This document shows, in pieces, positions 6,182-8,325 of a DNA stretch of 8,325 bases. Where the stretch lies: NCBI GenBank assembly GCA_030830245.1, contig JAURNJ010000066.1:1-8325 (forward strand), written 5' to 3'. Origin of the DNA: Novosphingobium sp. GTDB taxonomy: Bacteria > Pseudomonadota > Alphaproteobacteria > Sphingomonadales > Sphingomonadaceae. Within the stretch, counting starts at the first letter, position 1; each line of letters starts with the position of its first letter. Under the pieces are notes generated by a model. That model did not search any database, was not told the origin of the DNA, and saw only the letters and a program-made list of their open reading frames with translations. Position numbers and translations under genes: made by a program.

Positions 6182-7585
6182 ATGACATCGCAAATCGACG
6201 AGGCGCTGGCGAAAGTACCGTTCCAGGTCACCGATCCCGAGCGCATCCCGGCCGAACGCTATTACGACCAGCACTTCTTCGAGCTGGAGAAAGAGCATTT
6301 CTGGCCGAAGGTCTGGCAGATGGCCTGCCGCCTCGAGGAAATCCCCGAAGTAGGCGACTACACCGAATACACGATCCTCGACAAATCGGTGATCGTGATC
6401 AACACGCCCACTGGCATCAAAGCCTACCACAACGCCTGCCGCCATCGCGGCGTGCGCCTGGTCAACGGGCCGGGTCACCTCGGCCAGGGCGGCTTCATCT
6501 GTCCGTTCCACGGCTGGCGCTGGAATGCGCAGGGCGAGTGCACCTTCGTGTTCGGCAAGCCGATCTTCGACGAGGGCGTGCTCGACGAGGACGAGATCAA
6601 CCTGCCCCCGGTTCGCTGCGAGACCTGGGCAGGTTGCGCCTTCATCAATTTCGACGACGACGCGCTCCCGCTTGCCGACGGACTCGGTCCGGTCAAGGCG
6701 AAGATGGATGCGCGCAATGCCGACAAGCTGAAGATGGACTGGTGGTATGGCACCGTCCTGCCGACCAACTGGAAGCTCGCGATGGAAGCCTTCATGGAGG
6801 GCTACCACACAATGCAGACCCATCCCCAGTTGCACTGGCTCAGCCCGCGCAGCGATCTTGGCCCCGATGGCGACAACCGGCTGCCGGAGGAGACCAAGTC
6901 CGGCAAGGAAGTGGTTAACCGCTTCATCGACTTCATGCAGCGGCTGAGCACCGGCATGGCAGGCATGGTTCACCCCACTGAGGCCGAAGTTCTCGAAAAA
7001 CTGCGCGACCTCGACGCTCCCGACGACTTGATGGGTGCGATCACAACCTTCTTCATGACGGCAGGCGACGAGATTGTGAAAGATGCGCGCGAGCGCGGCG
7101 TCTCTGCCATGTTCGACATCAACAAGATAAACGCCGAAGTGCCGACCACGCAGGTCGAATTCATCTTCCCGCATTTCTTCCTGCTGCCCACCTTCGGCGC
7201 GATGTCGAGCTATCGCATCCGTCCACTCACCGCAGAAACCTGCTTATACGAGATCTGGTCCCTCGGATTCCGTCCGGACGACGAAGAGTTCGACACCCCG
7301 ACGCACCCGACGGTCCTGCCTTACAATTCGCAGGACTTCCCCGAGGTCCCGCGACAGGACTATTCGAACCTGCCGATCCAGCAGCTTGGCCTGCATGATG
7401 ACAAGTTCACCCACATGCGCCTGTCGCGCGAGCGAGAGGGTACGATCAGCAACAACCAGCGCCTGATCGACGGCTACATCGCCGGGCTGGACAGGGAACT
7501 GCTGACCAAGGCACAACATGCCGTCAATACTGGCCTCGATTCGCCGATCAACGATCTGCCTTTCGGCCCCAACCTCGAACGCTAA
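6182..7585 (+). CDS. Rieske non-heme iron oxygenase, alpha (catalytic) subunit
   Basis: A 467-residue ring-hydroxylating oxygenase. The N-terminal Rieske domain shows CRHRG with C86 and H88, and CPFHGW with C107 and H110, as the [2Fe-2S] ligands. In the catalytic domain, the NWKLAMEAFMEGYH segment (196-209) and TH (213-214) give H209 and H214 as mononuclear-iron ligands; D393 in a RQDYSNLP stretch is the likely third ligand. The residue at the bridging-carboxylate position (Asp205 in naphthalene dioxygenase) is Glu206, a variant known in some family members such as the carnitine oxygenases. Expected reaction: O2- and NAD(P)H-dependent mono- or dihydroxylation of an aromatic or alicyclic substrate, or O-/N-dealkylation. 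No beta subunit, ferredoxin or reductase lies in the window, so electrons must come from partners encoded elsewhere, and the enzyme may be alpha-only. Start: AGAGGA (6170-6175) is six bases before ATG 6182. The substrate is unknown. Confidence 0.93.
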   Translation: MTSQIDEALAKVPFQVTDPERIPAERYYDQHFFELEKEHFWPKVWQMACRLEEIPEVGDYTEYTILDKSVIVINTPTGIKAYHNACRHRGVRLVNGPGHLGQGGFICPFHGWRWNAQGECTFVFGKPIFDEGVLDEDEINLPPVRCETWAGCAFINFDDDALPLADGLGPVKAKMDARNADKLKMDWWYGTVLPTNWKLAMEAFMEGYHTMQTHPQLHWLSPRSDLGPDGDNRLPEETKSGKEVVNRFIDFMQRLSTGMAGMVHPTEAEVLEKLRDLDAPDDLMGAITTFFMTAGDEIVKDARERGVSAMFDINKINAEVPTTQVEFIFPHFFLLPTFGAMSSYRIRPLTAETCLYEIWSLGFRPDDEEFDTPTHPTVLPYNSQDFPEVPRQDYSNLPIQQLGLHDDKFTHMRLSREREGTISNNQRLIDGYIAGLDRELLTKAQHAVNTGLDSPINDLPFGPNLER

Positions 7586-7596
7586 GGAATTCCATC

Positions 7597-8106
7597 ATGG
7601 AACAGGACACCAGCAAGTTCACCATCATTCGTGCCAAGGACGGCAAGGGCCTGATGGAAGCGAAGTGCATGACGGTAGCGCCCTGGGGCGAGACCGCGCG
7701 CGCCGGAATGGACCGGGTGATGGCTGCCGGAGCGTCCGGCGGCGAGAACGTCACGATCCTGGTCGATATTCCCGGCTTTTCGATCGCCAATGTATGGTTC
7801 AAGCACGGCTACCCGCTGCCGCTGCACAGCCACAGCGCCGATTGCCTCTATTACATTGTCGCTGGCAGCATCAAGCTGGGCACCGAAGAACTCGGTCCGC
7901 GTGACAGCTTCTTCATCCCTTCGGGCGTGCCATACACCTACAAGCCTGGCCCGGACGGCGTTGAGCTTCTCGAAATCCGCACCCAGAACACCTTCGACTT
8001 CGTCAACTATTCGAACGGCGCCGGGTTCTGGGACAAGGCGGTGGAGAGCGTCGAGAAGAACCGCGAGGCCTGGAAAACCGCCGAGCGTCCGAAGATCGAC
8101 GCCTGA
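7597..8106 (+). CDS. Cupin-domain protein with altered metal-binding motifs
   Basis: A 169-residue single-domain cupin. Motif 1 reads GYPLPLHSHSADCLYYIVAG at 71-90: both histidines (H77, H79) are kept, but the usual metal-binding Glu position holds Cys83. Motif 2, GPRDSFFIPSGVPYTY at 100-115, keeps P108 and G110 but has Tyr at or near the position of the usual His. A four-ligand metal site is therefore incomplete, and the protein may bind metal differently, act as an isomerase/lyase-type accessory enzyme, or sense or bind a ligand. A long N-terminal part (1-60) contributes outer strands, and the C-terminal 130-169 region is charged and probably helical. AAGGAA (7584-7589) overlaps the Rieske stop codon and lies seven bases before ATG 7597, so translation is probably coupled to the Rieske gene. 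A role in the same oxidation pathway is inferred from position only. Confidence 0.85.
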   Translation: MEQDTSKFTIIRAKDGKGLMEAKCMTVAPWGETARAGMDRVMAAGASGGENVTILVDIPGFSIANVWFKHGYPLPLHSHSADCLYYIVAGSIKLGTEELGPRDSFFIPSGVPYTYKPGPDGVELLEIRTQNTFDFVNYSNGAGFWDKAVESVEKNREAWKTAERPKIDA

Positions 8107-8118
8107 CGGTTCCAGCAA

Positions 8119-8325
8119 ATGTTCGACCTTAACGGTCGCACCTGCCTGATAACCGGGGCGTCGGCAGGCTTTGGTGCGCATTTCGCTCGTCTGCTCTCCG
8201 GTGCAGGCGCGCGACTGGTGCTGGGTGCGCGGCGCAAGGACAGGCTGGATGCGCTGGTTGCCGAGATTGTCTCGAGTGGCGGCGAGGCTATCGCCGTCGA
8301 CATGGACGTGACCGACGAGGCATCC
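8119..8325 (+). CDS. Short-chain dehydrogenase/reductase, N-terminal part only
   Basis: The first 69 codons of an SDR run off the right edge. The Rossmann cofactor motif TGASAGFG is at 12-19, the second strand ends in GARRKDR (36-42), and DMDVTD (61-66) marks the adenine-pocket strand. The paired arginines R38-R39 after strand 2, in place of an acidic residue, favour NADP(H) over NAD(H). The Ser-Tyr-Lys catalytic residues lie beyond the window. The gene begins 12 nt after the cupin stop, with no strong ribosome site (upstream bases are TTCCAGCAA), so translation may be coupled to the cupin gene. Likely role: alcohol/ketone interconversion in the pathway, perhaps supplying the ketone for the BVMO. 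Confidence 0.9.
   Translation, partial: MFDLNGRTCLITGASAGFGAHFARLLSGAGARLVLGARRKDRLDALVAEIVSSGGEAIAVDMDVTDEAS

Noticed and set aside
6152..7174. 340-codon minus-strand frame
   Set aside because: Antisense shadow of the Rieske gene, whose metal-ligand motifs are intact on the + strand.
1..8325. tRNA, rRNA, CRISPR array, insertion sequence or attachment site
   Set aside because: No clover-leaf-like segment, regularly spaced repeats, transposase motif or terminal repeats were seen; gene density leaves only short gaps.

Overview
The window is high-GC DNA with strong G/C preference at third codon positions, long antisense shadow frames, Shine-Dalgarno sites of the GGAG/GGGAGA type and short intergenic gaps. 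Together with the protein set (BVMO-like flavoprotein, Rieske oxygenase, luciferase-like oxidoreductase, cupin, SDR, acyl-CoA ligase, MFS carrier), this suggests an alphaproteobacterium, most likely a sphingomonad (Novosphingobium/Sphingobium/Erythrobacteraceae type). That assignment is inference; there is no marker gene in the window.

Layout: positions 1-1675 hold a leftward AMP-dependent acyl-CoA ligase that lacks only its last few dozen residues at the window edge. Positions 1676-1835 form a divergent control region with three inverted repeats. From 1836 to the right edge there are seven genes on the + strand in one apparent operon: an MFS carrier (TTG start), a Baeyer-Villiger-type FAD monooxygenase, a luciferase-like monooxygenase-family oxidoreductase, a small dimeric alpha/beta-barrel protein, a Rieske oxygenase alpha subunit, a cupin with altered metal-site motifs, and the start of a short-chain dehydrogenase. 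Gaps are 65-77 nt for the first three junctions and only 11-20 nt for the last three. The three wider gaps carry inverted repeats or a recurring AATGCAC/GTGCA motif.

Working model (inference): this is part of a catabolic operon for a hydrophobic cyclic or aromatic compound. The MFS protein imports it or an acid intermediate. The Rieske oxygenase hydroxylates, the SDR oxidises an alcohol to a ketone, and the BVMO inserts oxygen next to that ketone to give an ester or lactone. The divergent ligase activates the resulting carboxylic acid as a CoA thioester. The luciferase-like enzyme looks like the Rv3520c-type family, which in mycobacteria lies in a cholesterol-catabolism region, so a steroid- or terpenoid-like substrate is possible but unproven. 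No regulator, ferredoxin, reductase, lactone hydrolase, ring-cleavage dioxygenase, RNA gene, mobile element or CRISPR array is visible. The substrate cannot be named from this sequence.
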